Origin: Corythucha ciliata
Lineage: Eukaryota; Arthropoda; Insecta; Hemiptera; Tingidae
DNA: 64,000 bases
Assembly: GCA_038030265.1 (NCBI GenBank)
Contig: CM075937.1
Location: 41,706,198-41,770,197 of the forward strand
Direction: 5' to 3'
Made by a program: the position numbers and the translations under genes. The notes beneath the pieces were generated by a model. It had not been told where the DNA came from, ran no database searches, and saw only the letters and a program-made list of their open reading frames with translations. Shown piece by piece: positions 31,013-41,466 of the stretch (position 1 is the stretch's first letter; every line of letters starts with the position of its first letter).

Positions 31013-34000
31013 TCACGCCCGTTCCACGCCCACGGTCGAGGGAGCCCCCGCCAAGGGCGCCAATATGATGTTTGCCGCTGCTGGTGTCTTCGTGACCCGC
31101 CGCCGCAGCCAGATGGTGACCCCCACGCCGACCAATACCACGAGTGCCACGCTGCCCCCGCCGCCATACCAGGAAGTCCGTCTGAGCCACTCCAAGCGCC
31201 GACCATGTCTCCAGGCCCGTACTGCCGAAGCTTCTGACTCAACGCCCGCCGACAGCTCACCCTCCAGATCGTTCCACGGCTTTAGCCCCAGCAGAACCGC
31301 GCTGTCCTCTCCCGACGTGTTGAGAACCCGGGGTGCCCTCACCTCGAGCCCTACGGACGCCCGCAGCTCCCCAACGAGCCCCGCCTCCAACCGGAAACCG
31401 TCCCCCACCAAAGCACAGCCCATGGGCGGCACCCGCAGACCAATGCCAGACCACAGTTCCAAGGAATGATTCCCCGACGACGGACACTCCACCCCAACCG
31501 ACGTGGGCTGGTCGACACTGACCAGCCAGCCTCCATCAACCCGCAACACCTGCGGGGAAGCCAGCCCGGTGAGAACCTCACGATGACAAGCGCTGGCGTC
31601 CCCCCGCCACAATCCAATGAGACACGAGTGCCTGGCAGCCGGGAAAGCAGGTGGAAAAACAGCGCATAACGTCCCTGCCAACCACCGTCGACAGCTCCCC
31701 CACTCCTCTCGCCGAAGCTCCACAAACAACGCCCCATCACCGAGCACAGCCAGCCATCTCCCTGGATCCCTGAGACCCAACCAGGCCGAAGCATTCGAGT
31801 CAAAAATAGGTAGATGCTGCAGCTCGTACAACAAACCGGTTTGATTGCGACTCGCCACCGGGACCATCACCGTAGTGACCAACTTACTCCCTGCCCATCG
31901 CACACTCACGCTGGACGCCCCGTACAAACGCGCCACCCCCAACCTATCCGCTTCACCAACCAGGGCGTAGCCCTGCGGCAAGAGCGCTGACACGTTCGCG
32001 ATTACGCGGAGGAAATCCACTGGAGCAACCAAGTCCGGAGTCAAACGCCCCTCTGCCGCCGCCAACAACCCCTGATGGAGCCGAGCGGCTACCAAGCGCG
32101 CCGCAGATGCGCCGGTCTGCACTTCCAAGGCGTTTTCCATGGCCCGCCAACCGGCCCGCAGTCCCTGCACGTCGCTACGGATCCCATTCGACGCCTCCAC
32201 CAACTCCCGGACTACCACAGTGAGCCTAGCAATGACCCGCACCACCCGATAAGGTCCACGCCAGGGCCGTGTCAATTTCTTCGCACACCCCTTCTTCACA
32301 GCCGGCGAGTGCAACATCACTAACTGGCCCTTGTGAAAACCTTCGGACTTAGTGCTCGCTTTAAACCGCTCTGCCCGCTTACCTACGGCCCTTTGGTTGT
32401 TCACCCGCGCCAGGGCCTGTACCACTCGTAGCCGGTCCCGGAGAAGTTCCACGTACACATCCAGGGGCTCTCCCTCAGGCCCTAACGCCAAATCCCCGTC
32501 CAAAGGCGTAACCATCCGCTTCCCGAAACACAACTCAAACGGCGAAAACCCGGTACTCTCGTTATTCTGCGAGTTAATGGCCATGGCCGCGAAAGGTACA
32601 AACTTGTCCCAATCCGACTGTTGGGCTTTCACATAATGACTCACCATGGTGGCGAGCGTTCGATGGACCCGCTCCAGCCGACCATTCGACTGTGGATGGT
32701 ATGCCGTCGTATGAACTTTCCGAATTTTCAAGAGTTCACACAAATTTCGAAAGACCTCCGACATGAACGAAGCCCCTTGGTCCGTAAGAATTTGGACTGG
32801 AAGGCCATATGAAATCACCAAACCGTTCAGGAAACCCTCAGCAATGGTCTCAGCCTGCTGGTCAGGAATCGGGACGAACACCACTAACCTCGAAAATTGG
32901 TCCATGAGGGACAAAACAAAGCGGTTACCACGTGCCGTCACCACAAACGGGCCAACCACGTCCAGCGAAACTTGCTCAAAGGTCGAGGCGGGTTCTCTAA
33001 ATTCCCCCAGGGGCGCAACCCCCCTTCCATAGTCCTTCTTCTGCGCACACGACACGCAGGACTTCACGTAATCCGCCACCTCCAGACGCAAAGCGGGCCA
33101 CCAGTACTTCGCCTTGAGTCTCTGCCACGTCTTCTTTTCCCCCGAATGCCCCGCGAAGGGCGCGTCATGCGCTAAGTAGAGCGCCAAAGACCGTAATGAC
33201 CGTGGCAAAACTACCCGTAGGGCGTCATTCACCCGTCTACATAAAACCCCCGCCTTACTCTTCTCGAACAGTCTCTTTTTTTCCCACACGGCACACTCGC
33301 TGTCCTCCGCCTGCCGCGTCACCACTAGGTCTCTTGTTAAGGCGACGGGCTCATCAGTCACCACCATCACCTTTCGACTCAACGCGTCAGCCACCTTGTT
33401 CGCCTTGCCGGGAGTGTACTCTATTTCATAATCGTATTCCTCTAACACCATGGCCCACCGCATCAGTCGTGAGTTTGTGTCCTTGTGCCCCGCCAGCCAG
33501 CGAAGCGCTGAGTGATCGGAACGAATCGTAAAATGGCGACCAAACAAATAGCACCGAAAAAACTTGACGCCGAACACGACGGCCAGCAACTCCAACTCCG
33601 TCGCCGTGTAACGCGTCTCAGGGTCATTCAATTGCCGTGACGCATACCCTATGGGGTGTTCCCCATCGTCAAATGCCTGCGAAAGCACCACCCCCAGCCC
33701 CTTGAGCGAAGCGTCAGTCGTTAAAACGAATTCTCGCCCAAAGTCCGGGTATCTCAACACAGGCTCCGACACCAAAGCCCCTTTTAACCTATCAAACGCT
33801 CCCTGACATGCCTCCGACCACACAAAGGGACAATTTTTCTTCGTAAGGGCCGTGAGCGGCGCTGATATTGCCGCGAAATTGTCCACAAAACGCCTATAAA
33901 ACGAGCAGAGCCCCACAAAAGACCGCACTTCCGTCAAGGTACTTGGTGGTGGAAAACCACGAATCGCCTCCAAATGTGTCTGTAGGGGCCGAATCCCCTC

Positions 34001-34462
34001 TGCACTGACCTTGTGCCCCAAAAACTCTACCTCCCGGGCCGCAAACGTACACTTCGCCAATTGTAGTGTCAATCCTGCCTTTCTTACCACCTCAAACATG
34101 TCACTGAGGGCTTTCAAGTGGTCTGCCATTGTAGGCGAAAACAATATAATATCGTCCAGATAGGCCAACGCCCTACCTGGCCCCATCTGATCGATAAGCG
34201 CCCCCGCCAGCCGTTGAAACGTCGCTGGAGCTCCCTGGAGCCCGTACGGTAAACGCGTCGCACAAAATTGCCCGAAGGGCGTCGAAAAAGCCGTTTTCTC
34301 TTGACTCGACTCCTCCACTTCGACCTGGTGGTACCCCGAATTCAAGTCAAGGCTCGTAAAAACCTGGGCTGACGATAGACTATCGAGCACCTCGTCAATC
34401 CGCGGCATTGGCCAGAACTGAGGCCTGGTCACCGCGTTCAACCCTCGAAAATCGATCACCAT
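31013..34462 (-). CDS. Gypsy Pol (RT-RNase H-integrase) continuing into an env-like C-terminus
   Basis: The 1,149-residue frame starts inside RT. YLDD is at 101-104. RNase H spans about 245-365 (TTDASLKGLGVVL, ELELLAVV, IRSDHSALRWL). The integrase zinc domain has its histidines near 432 and 439 and CVSC at 469-472. The integrase core has D501, D561 and E597 (35 residues between the last two). GPYRVVRV near 736-743 ends the usual integrase tail. Instead of stopping, the frame continues about 390 residues. It passes through a helical region (about 755-800), RLTPDLVAP and a likely membrane anchor at about 1098-1117 followed by RRR. That layout resembles the membrane-proximal part of errantivirus Env, but without signal peptide or cleavage site. 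Whether this is a true Pol-Env fusion or is split by processing or splicing cannot be told. The start is artificial; translation comes through gag and protease. Confidence 0.88.
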   Translation of the reverse strand: MVIDFRGLNAVTRPQFWPMPRIDEVLDSLSSAQVFTSLDLNSGYHQVEVEESSQEKTAFSTPFGQFCATRLPYGLQGAPATFQRLAGALIDQMGPGRALAYLDDIILFSPTMADHLKALSDMFEVVRKAGLTLQLAKCTFAAREVEFLGHKVSAEGIRPLQTHLEAIRGFPPPSTLTEVRSFVGLCSFYRRFVDNFAAISAPLTALTKKNCPFVWSEACQGAFDRLKGALVSEPVLRYPDFGREFVLTTDASLKGLGVVLSQAFDDGEHPIGYASRQLNDPETRYTATELELLAVVFGVKFFRCYLFGRHFTIRSDHSALRWLAGHKDTNSRLMRWAMVLEEYDYEIEYTPGKANKVADALSRKVMVVTDEPVALTRDLVVTRQAEDSECAVWEKKRLFEKSKAGVLCRRVNDALRVVLPRSLRSLALYLAHDAPFAGHSGEKKTWQRLKAKYWWPALRLEVADYVKSCVSCAQKKDYGRGVAPLGEFREPASTFEQVSLDVVGPFVVTARGNRFVLSLMDQFSRLVVFVPIPDQQAETIAEGFLNGLVISYGLPVQILTDQGASFMSEVFRNLCELLKIRKVHTTAYHPQSNGRLERVHRTLATMVSHYVKAQQSDWDKFVPFAAMAINSQNNESTGFSPFELCFGKRMVTPLDGDLALGPEGEPLDVYVELLRDRLRVVQALARVNNQRAVGKRAERFKASTKSEGFHKGQLVMLHSPAVKKGCAKKLTRPWRGPYRVVRVIARLTVVVRELVEASNGIRSDVQGLRAGWRAMENALEVQTGASAARLVAARLHQGLLAAAEGRLTPDLVAPVDFLRVIANVSALLPQGYALVGEADRLGVARLYGASSVSVRWAGSKLVTTVMVPVASRNQTGLLYELQHLPIFDSNASAWLGLRDPGRWLAVLGDGALFVELRREEWGSCRRWLAGTLCAVFPPAFPAARHSCLIGLWRGDASACHREVLTGLASPQVLRVDGGWLVSVDQPTSVGVECPSSGNHSLELWSGIGLRVPPMGCALVGDGFRLEAGLVGELRASVGLEVRAPRVLNTSGEDSAVLLGLKPWNDLEGELSAGVESEASAVRAWRHGRRLEWLRRTSWYGGGGSVALVVLVGVGVTIWLRRRVTKTPAAANIILAPLAGAPSTVGVERA

Positions 34463-34481
34463 CCGCAGCTTACTAAAGCCT

Positions 34482-35758
34482 TCAGGAGATTTTTTTTGCC
34501 ACCAACATCGCCGGCGAGCACCAAGGAGAAGTGGAGGGCCGTATCACCCCTAGCTCTAAACTTTCCTTCACAATCGCCTCCATGGCCTCCCGATGTGCTA
34601 CCGGAACGCGGTACGGCCTCTTCCGCACAGGGACCGCATCCCCGGTGTCAATGGAATGCTTAATTACCCCCGTACAACCTAACCTCTCACCTCCTCCCTT
34701 GTAGGAGAAAATATCCTCAAACTGCCCCAGCAGGTCAAACAGGGCGGACTTATCGGGTTCAGTGACGTGACCTATCAATTTTTCCAGCAACCCCCTAAAC
34801 ACCTGATGCCTTTCCGCCTCCTCTGTCTCCACCCGAGCGACCACGGCGTCATTCTCCCCCGTCTCCACCGACATGGCGACCAAGGCCCCCACTGCCTGGT
34901 CCCGACAAATCGTAAGGGGGGCACGGCTATAGTTAAACACCGAGGCAATCGTACGGCCACCCTCGACCGCCACGATAGCCCTCGCCACAAGCGCCCCTTC
35001 CAACCCACGCGGTAGCAACAAAAATTCACCTCTTTCATCGCCCCCGGCCCTCTCTTTGGTGCACCCTCGCACCAACAGAGGTAACATGGCCAAACTAAAG
35101 GGCGGAACCACTACCGACTCTTCTACTACCGCGCGAAGGGCTCTACCCACGTCCTGGTCTTGGTAGACCACTAGACCAGCCGCGCACCCCCCACTCCCAA
35201 TTTTTCCCCGAGACTTAAACCGAACACCGAGGTCCTCTACGTCTAAAACTGCTCGACATTTCACCAGGGTGTCCATCCCCAACAAACAAATATAATTTCC
35301 AGGTAGGTCACATACCAAACCCGCCGTACACACCTGTGTTCCGTCAGAGAGCCGCACCTTGAACTCCTGCTCCCCCTGGACCCGCAAAGCCGCCCCCGAT
35401 ACCCCGCGTATCACCGAGTCCCTGGCCCGAACTGCATTTTTAGCCACCCCCGGCTTAACAAGGGTGACTTGGGCCCCCGTGTCTAACAAAATATCTCCCT
35501 CTACTCCGTCAATTACACCCCGAAGCGTAAACTCCGGCCGAGAAACCACCGTCCTCGACTCCTCCCCGGCTACCACTGCAATACTACTACGCCCCCCGGT
35601 CATCTCTTCGATTTTTTCCCGCTCTACCAACGACGCGGCCCTTTGCCTCGATTTCTTCCCCTTCCGATTTCTACACTCCTTTTTTAACCGATGATGATCT
35701 ATTTCCGGTCCATTGTCCTGTCCTACCGTGGCCGTATCCAATCCGTTCGAGGGCTCCC
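34482..35758 (-). CDS. Gypsy protease and RT N-terminus (pol 5' part)
   Basis: This frame lies -1 relative to gag and overlaps its end. It encodes a basic linker, then the aspartic protease with DTG in ILLDTGAQVTLV about 90 residues in. It ends with the conserved entry into RT (VRKRPYRVPVAHR, LGVIRPSTSPW). It stops at 34482, just after an eight-A run on the minus strand (about 34486-34495); the RT sequence continues in another frame. One extra A explains the break. It could be a real mutation or a sequencing error in the homopolymer. There is no in-frame ATG at the start, so expression is expected by frameshifting from gag. Confidence 0.85.
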
Positions 35759-35783
35759 CTAGGGAGCCCCCACCCCGTTTGGG
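35751..35783 (-). promoter_or_regulatory. Predicted -1 ribosomal frameshift signal at gag/pol
   Basis: In the gag frame the minus strand reads C CCA AAC (35783-35777), an X XXY YYZ slippery heptamer. It is followed by a 7-base spacer and a perfect 8-bp stem, GGGCTCCC / GGGAGCCC (35769-35762 and 35758-35751). The gag stop codon TAG lies in the loop (35761-35759). A slip of -1 there leads into the open protease frame. Confidence 0.8.
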
Positions 35784-37378
35784 GAAAGCTCCACTGGCCC
35801 ACCCCGTGATGGACCAGGAGGCCCCCTACCTACCACCTCCCGTTGGTCCGCCCGCTGAAACCGCCAAGGGCAAACCCGCGCAACGTGGGTGGCCTTCTGG
35901 CAGATCTGGCAGGCGACCCCTGCCAACTTCTCCTGGCAAAGCCTCGCGAAGTGCCCCTTCCTACCACAACGGAAGCACCTCCCCTCCACGCCTGGCCTAT
36001 TCCCTTCTGGCAACGCCCTTCTCGTCCCCTCCGCGGCTCTCCGCTCCCCCGAGGGTCCCAGCCCCACGGCCTCGTCGCCCCTCTCGGCCACCGCCAAAAC
36101 GGCCGACGAGGGCAACGCCGCGTTCTGGCGGAACATTTCACTTTCCGCGACCCTCCTCAAAACTTGTTTTGCCCCCGCAAAAGTTGTGACGCCGTTGGCG
36201 ACAAGCTTATCCCCGAGATCAGGTCTTAACGCCCTCAAGAAAAAAGATAACGCCATCGCGTCGGCCTGTGGCGTCAGACCCGACCCTTCCGATAAGCCCG
36301 CCACCCGCAGGAGCTTGGTGAAACGCCCCGTAAACTCCTCTACACTTTCGACCGCCCCCTGCCGAACCGCCCCCAGCCGCGCCATCCCGACGGCTATATT
36401 CGGCTTTTCGAACCGCTCCTTGAGAATACCCCCCAGTTGTTCAAGGGTTTTTGGGGGCGGTCCGGTGTACTCCGTCACATAAAAATCTCTCGCCCGCCCC
36501 GACAATTTCCTAATCGCGAGCTCCACCCAGGGCCCTTCCTCGCCCCCAGCCAGGTCCGCCCGCCACCGAAGTTGCGAGATAAACTCGTCAACCCCCATGT
36601 CGCTTGAACCCGCCGTGAACGAGGGTAGATCCCGGGCCGCCATAAACAAAAACCCGGTCGAATCGCGCTCCTCTTCCAAGAAAGTTCCTCCCCGCGACGC
36701 ACGTGACGGCCGCCCACCCGTAGGGATGCCATCGTGGACCACCCGGGAGCCATTCGGCCGAGGTGGGAGCACTTCCTCCCCGATGGATGGTGGAGGGGGA
36801 GGAAAATCGACGTTTTCCCCAAAAAGCACATCAGAGGGCTGTAACACCGCAGGTTCAACCCGGCTAATACCCCCGAAAGAAACCCGATTCGTAAGACTCC
36901 TCGCCTCTGCTACCGACACCTCCAACTCTTCGACTTTGTCTTCCACCCTCGCTACACGCCCCAGGGCATCGTCCATCGTCGCCTGTAACCCTACTACAAC
37001 GAGCGCCGCGCGGTCTACGATCTCCTCCCCCCGACGCCCAATCACCTCGAGGGCCACCTCCTGCCTCTCGCGCTCCCCCTCCGTCCAATTCTGGACCACT
37101 GTCACTACGCGGGCCTGCCCCGCTTGAAGGGCCTGCATGTCCTGCACACAGCGCCCCACGTCCGCCAGGACTTTGCCCTCCAACGTGGAGTACTCCGCCC
37201 TAACTGACATAATCTCGGCCCGCGCGGAGGCCTGTTCCCGCCTCAACGTGGAAATTACTTCCCGCATTGAGGCCACACCGTTTTCCGCCTCCTCCGCCCT
37301 ACGCTCGGCCTGTCGGAGCTGCTCTTTCAACTCTTCCAAAGCCCTAGCTGTGCTCTCAGCGAACTCCTGGATATTCAT
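35759..37378 (-). CDS. Gypsy Gag
   Basis: The 539-residue protein begins with ATG at 37378, about 760 bp after the 5' LTR. Residues 1-75 and about 130-170 are charged and heptad-like, likely coiled coils. The central region (about 250-430) has the spacing of a retrotransposon capsid, with RWRADLAGGEEGPWVELAIRK preceding the multimerisation part. Two CCHC zinc knuckles are at the C-terminus: CFRCGRKGHFARLC (468-481) and CQICQKATHVARVC (490-503). Gag packages the element RNA into particles. The frame is intact and ends at TAG within the frameshift signal. Confidence 0.9.
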   Translation of the reverse strand: MNIQEFAESTARALEELKEQLRQAERRAEEAENGVASMREVISTLRREQASARAEIMSVRAEYSTLEGKVLADVGRCVQDMQALQAGQARVVTVVQNWTEGERERQEVALEVIGRRGEEIVDRAALVVVGLQATMDDALGRVARVEDKVEELEVSVAEARSLTNRVSFGGISRVEPAVLQPSDVLFGENVDFPPPPPSIGEEVLPPRPNGSRVVHDGIPTGGRPSRASRGGTFLEEERDSTGFLFMAARDLPSFTAGSSDMGVDEFISQLRWRADLAGGEEGPWVELAIRKLSGRARDFYVTEYTGPPPKTLEQLGGILKERFEKPNIAVGMARLGAVRQGAVESVEEFTGRFTKLLRVAGLSEGSGLTPQADAMALSFFLRALRPDLGDKLVANGVTTFAGAKQVLRRVAESEMFRQNAALPSSAVLAVAERGDEAVGLGPSGERRAAEGTRRALPEGNRPGVEGRCFRCGRKGHFARLCQEKLAGVACQICQKATHVARVCPWRFQRADQREVVGRGPPGPSRGGPVELSPNGVGAP

Positions 37379-38136
37379 TTTAACCAGTCGGAAACTTAAC
37401 CGAGAAAGAAAAACAAAACAGACGGGAAACGAGGATCAATGCGGATAAAAAAAAAAACTCGCTAAGAAATAAAATCGCCGACCTGGAAGCAACAACAATT
37501 CTTCTCTATTTAAATATGACGTAATACTACTAACGGAATGGAGCGTCAGCGAATTCTTATTGAACGTGGAAGAGCTCCTGAATTGAGAAAAAAAAAGGAA
37601 TAAATGAAAGAGGTGACGAAAGAAAGGTGAGCGAAAACCAAACAACCGTTTAACTGATTTTAAAAAAAAACTGAAATCTGACCCAATAAAAAAAAAGTTA
37701 CGCCAAGTCTACAAAATGCAAGCGAGAGGAAAAAAACAAACAAACAAACAAGGAAGAGACCTGGAAAAGAAAACCCCGCGATTGAAATTCCTCGAAAGGC
37801 AACAAAAAAAAAAAAGAAAAATTTCTCTTTCTCCGTTTTCCTTTAAAAATCTCGCCTGCCGATACAGCCTCCGCGGAAAAAAAATATTCACCTGCTGCCT
37901 TAATCCACACGCGAGGCGGCAACCACAGTCTTTCTTGAAAAAACCCAAGAACTCCTCTATAATAATAAAAAGAAAACTACGAAACCCCGTTTCCTATTAT
38001 AAAAACCCCGTTACGGCAATGTAGCAAAAATGAAACCCGAAAAAACAAAAAAAACCGAAAGAAAAGAAAACGCCCACTAAAACACACTGAACGAACGACG
38101 TCCCGGGGGGAACCGAAACCTGGACCTAACGAAAAA
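37379..38136 (-). other. Gypsy 5' leader
   Basis: This is the non-coding region between primer site and gag start on the minus strand. It is T-rich on that strand, with several A/T runs. Reading frames here are short and without recognisable domains. Confidence 0.7.
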
Positions 38137-38149
38137 CCCGCTGCCACCA
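38137..38149 (-). other. Primer-binding site
   Basis: TGGTGGCAGCGGG on the minus strand starts two bases after the LTR end. It begins with TGG, complementary to a tRNA 3' CCA. The primer tRNA was not determined; a leucine tRNA is one possibility. Confidence 0.6.
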
Positions 38150-38151
38150 GC

Positions 38152-38652
38152 TGTAAAGCCCGACCAGGCCTCGGTTTAGGGAGCCTCCGGGAAGTGTGTT
38201 CAGGGATAAGGATTAACGAAGGCGGCCGTAGCGGCACGACAACGGTCAAGCTTATCACGTATATTAGCTAGTGTCTACAACTTAGCCTAGACTCACCTTC
38301 GTCGGACCTGGCGGGTTTGCGGTAGCGTAGACGAGCGGAGCACGCGGGCAGTTCGCAAGGTTACGGTTCCCCCCAAAGATTCGACGTACGCTCTCGGCTG
38401 GTACTCCAAGACCCCTTTTTCTTAATTAGAGAATTCCCCGGGTTTTATATTAAATCCCAGGGCCATATTTGTGAAAACCCTAGGTGTTGTGGATAACAAG
38501 CAGTTTCCCCAAGGATATGTTGACGCTTTCGGGCTATTCCCTCCCGCTCGTCCCTGAGCTCGCCGGGTTCATTCACCGAGCGGTGAATAATTTCCCGGAC
38601 CGAGCTCCTTTTTCTCCGTCGCTTAACATAACGCCCTTTTTAGGGCGTTACA
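38152..38652 (-). repeat. Middle (functional 5') LTR of the Gypsy element (501 bp)
   Basis: It is nearly identical to 29882-30381, with single-base differences in homopolymers, and has the same TGTAACG..TTTACA ends on the minus strand. It is followed by the primer site, so it acts as 5' LTR for the coding part. Confidence 0.93.
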
Positions 38653-39266
38653 TCACCCCCACCTCCACGGCGCTGCGTCCCGCCAGCGCAAAAAAAAAAA
38701 AAACGGCCTGCTCCACCTTGTGTGCCCGGCTTGGCACCTCTCCTCCGACCGGAACCCTCACCCGCCACTCACGGCGTTCTCTGGTGGGGTCCACTTTCAG
38801 GCACGCACAAAGGGCAAGGTCCAGCTTCTCGACGGCCTACACAAGGGGACGGCCTCACAAAAGGTGCTTCTCCACCGACCAACGATAGGGGAGGGGTGTA
38901 AACACTCGCCAGGACGAGCAAGGAGGCCGATTCCCTCCTTGAAGAGAACGGCCCTCGACGCCGCCCCACCCCTGAGAACCCTGCCATGTTCCACAACACC
39001 TCGAATTTTGGATTTCAATCTACCCCTCCAATCCCAGATTTTTATTTACTCCCCAATTTTCAATTTAGCTATTGCCGGCCGCTTTCCCCCCAAAACTGGA
39101 GACCAATGCGACAGCCCGCTGCCAGCTACGCCTCACGGACCGCAAATTACCAAGCCGTCAGAAGTAAAGCCTGTACAAAACAAAACGAATACTGACAATA
39201 ATCCAAACCACAATGTGAACAAGACAAAGACTGTACAAAACTACTTCGAAGAACATCGACAAAGTC
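38653..39266 (-). repeat. Second copy of the Gypsy 3' internal region
   Basis: It is nearly identical to 30382-30991, including the polypurine tract next to the LTR. Identity stops after ..CGACAAAGTC. In the other copy pol sequence follows; here truncated LTR sequence follows. Confidence 0.92.
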
Positions 39267-39269
39267 GAA

Positions 39270-39578
39270 GCGGGCAGTTCGCAAGGTTACGGTTCCCCCC
39301 AAAGATTCGACGTACGCTCTCGGCTGGTACTCCAAGACCCCTTTTTCTTAATTAGAGAATTCCCCGGGTTTTATATTAAATCCCAGGGCCATATTTGTGA
39401 AAACCCTAGGTGTTGTGGATAACAAGCAGTTTCCCCAAGGATATGTTGACGCTTTCGGGCTATTCCCTCCCGCTCGTCCCTGAGCTCGCCGGGTTCATTC
39501 ACCGAGCGGTGAATAATTTCCCGGACCGAGCTCCTTTTTCTCCGTCGCTTAACATAACGCCCTTTTTAGGGCGTTACA
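39270..39578 (-). repeat. Truncated outer LTR copy
   Basis: It corresponds to the first ~309 bp (minus-strand sense) of the 500-bp LTR, with the correct outer terminus TGTAACGCC at 39578, and is followed by CTAT. The inner ~190 bp of LTR, the primer site, gag and pol are missing between it and the 3' internal copy. Confidence 0.92.
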
Positions 39579-39582
39579 CTAT

Positions 39583-41466
39583 CCATCATAGAAACGTTGC
39601 TATTCGGCATTCTTTTTTTAGAAACAATTCAAATTTTAGAAACAATGAATTTGAAGCAACGTTGCTAAGGAGTATTTCTTTAGTAGGTTATTATAGAAGC
39701 ACCACCAGACTCTGTTGCTATATCGACCAATTCGATTGCAGTGTTGCTTTCATCTTTATCAAACCCCGTTATCATTGTGAATTTTAACTTTCCTCGGGCT
39801 AGCTTTTTTATTCAAGTCTGTCATGGGATAAGAACGTCGAAAGTTTCTATCTCAGCTCGCGCTTCTGATCTTCGCCATTCTGACTTCCGGCGCAGCAGCT
39901 TGTGGAGGATCAGCCCACAGCGAGAAGTATTCTAGCTCGAAGTCTCAGATGAGAGTGTTGTGTGGTCGAGAAAGCCGCTAGTCCTGTCGTGAATGGTTTA
40001 GACGTCAGCATGTCCGCATGTCGGCATTTTCATCCATGGCATTCTCATCAATTGTTCGCTCTCATCTTCGGGAATTTTCCTCGATCCTCGCCTCTCAATC
40101 GTCGTGAAGAGGCACGCTGCTGATTTCCCACATTACTCGGGTAGATTCTAGCTACTAGTGCTTGATTCTTCGTGGCTACTTGGGCGTGAGGATTCATAGT
40201 ACGCTCCCGCTATAGACTAAAGAAACCGCACGTTTACACGTGCTACGTGATATGATCCTCACTGCTGCCTTATTTACATTTTTGAACTCTCCCTTAACGA
40301 TATGAAAAACAAGCTGTTCGCAATTCAATATAATTTATTATTTGACAGCAATAAAGGCAATTTTAAATTGAATTTACAGACGTTCAAATGCGTATTTTAT
40401 TTTCTTTCAGTGCATATTTAATGGCTTGGTCTCCTCCAGTATAGTTCTTTGGTTATTATTCCGAAGTCGATTTTCAATGTTGATAAATCGGTATTCTCTC
40501 CCATCTACCGCCGTCGCAGGACGCAGCGCAGAACGCAGGAAGCAAGTCCACTTTTCACTGTCTACATAAAAAGCAAGGCTCCGTCGTGCGTTGAGCCAAT
40601 CATATGTCACGTTATAAAATAAAAAGTGAAAGAGAACTAGAGAAGTTCTAATCACTTTATCTTGACATTTTTTGGTTATCGTACTCCACTAATTCCAGTC
40701 AGCATTTAATCAATTTAATTCAAGTCAATCAATTCAATTCAAGTCAATTTAATCATTTTATGGATAAGATAGCTAAAAAGTTAGGACGTTGCCACGTTAC
40801 TCACCATCTGTGTTTCGGCGATGGTCTTCAAAATTCGGCTGAGGGAAAAATAAAATAGAAGAAGGGGTCGTCAGTGGTGGCTTCATGCATTAACGAAAGA
40901 ATGATGTTCGGCTGCTATGAAACATTGAGAATCGCGGATCACGAGCAGTTTTTTGAGTTACGGGGATGTGACCTTCGAAATTCGAGGATCTTCTTGAAAG
41001 GGTGACTCCATATGCCATATCTCGAGAAGAAAAGCAACAGAACTCCTTCACCAGTTGCTTTACTATTTGTGTGAACATTTTCGTAAGTTCACCCTGGTAG
41101 CGTATATTGCATATTCATTTACTTGTACTTATAACGATTCGTTTGTAGTTATCGCAGGTGCATGGAAATACGGAAAAAAAGCAGTCCGTGGACATGGATG
41201 TTTCGAGTCGGGTGCTCAACTGCTTATAAAATTACATCCCGGAAGTTTGGAAGGCAATATGGCTTGATTTACTACCAAATATTTTGCCAGTCAAGACAAA
41301 GAATGCTTTAAAATTTTCAGATATTCGGGTAAAATTACACAGATACCCCAGCATTTAACGTAAAAACAAATAGATCCATAAATATAAGGTACTTACTACC
41401 AGGACTGCATGTTTTCGTAATTGGTATACTTATAGTACTATAGTACACACCAAGTTGTGGGGGTGC
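39583..41466. other. Unassigned stretch with subterminal-type motifs
   Basis: No gene is supported. AGCAACGTTGCT and related GTTGCTAT motifs recur at 39590-39750. A GC-rich block with GCAGGACGCAGCGCAGAACG at 40515-40534 recurs in inverted sense near 44315 and 44640. Together with 29829-29881 and 44715-44803 these may be parts of one large, repeatedly interrupted element. Confidence 0.4.

Larger units (their letters stand above)
29882..39578 (-). mobile_element. Gypsy retrotransposon with three tandem LTR copies, TSD CTAT
   Basis: On the minus strand the order is: truncated LTR (39578-39270), a copy of the 3' internal region (39266-38653), full LTR (38652-38152), primer site, leader, gag, pol, 3' internal region (30991-30382), then full LTR (30381-29882). 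One target duplication, CTAT at 29878-29881 and 39579-39582, encloses everything, so it is one insertion or a rearranged single locus. The three LTR copies look nearly identical, suggesting a recent insertion. The only lesion noticed in gag-pol is one frame break in RT. Confidence 0.93.

Noticed and set aside
30213..31237. Plus-strand frames of 170-210 codons repeated at 38484-39787
   Set aside because: They fall in LTR and 3' internal sequence of the Gypsy element, on the strand opposite gag-pol, and repeat because those regions repeat.
31065..34000. Many plus-strand reading frames of 60-130 codons
   Set aside because: They lie opposite the Gypsy pol gene and come from its GC-rich codon bias; none has a recognisable domain.
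34482..34500. Programmed frameshifting at the A8 run in RT
   Set aside because: The shift needed is +1 and falls inside the RT domain, whereas a slippery A-run favours -1; a one-base insertion or sequencing error is simpler.
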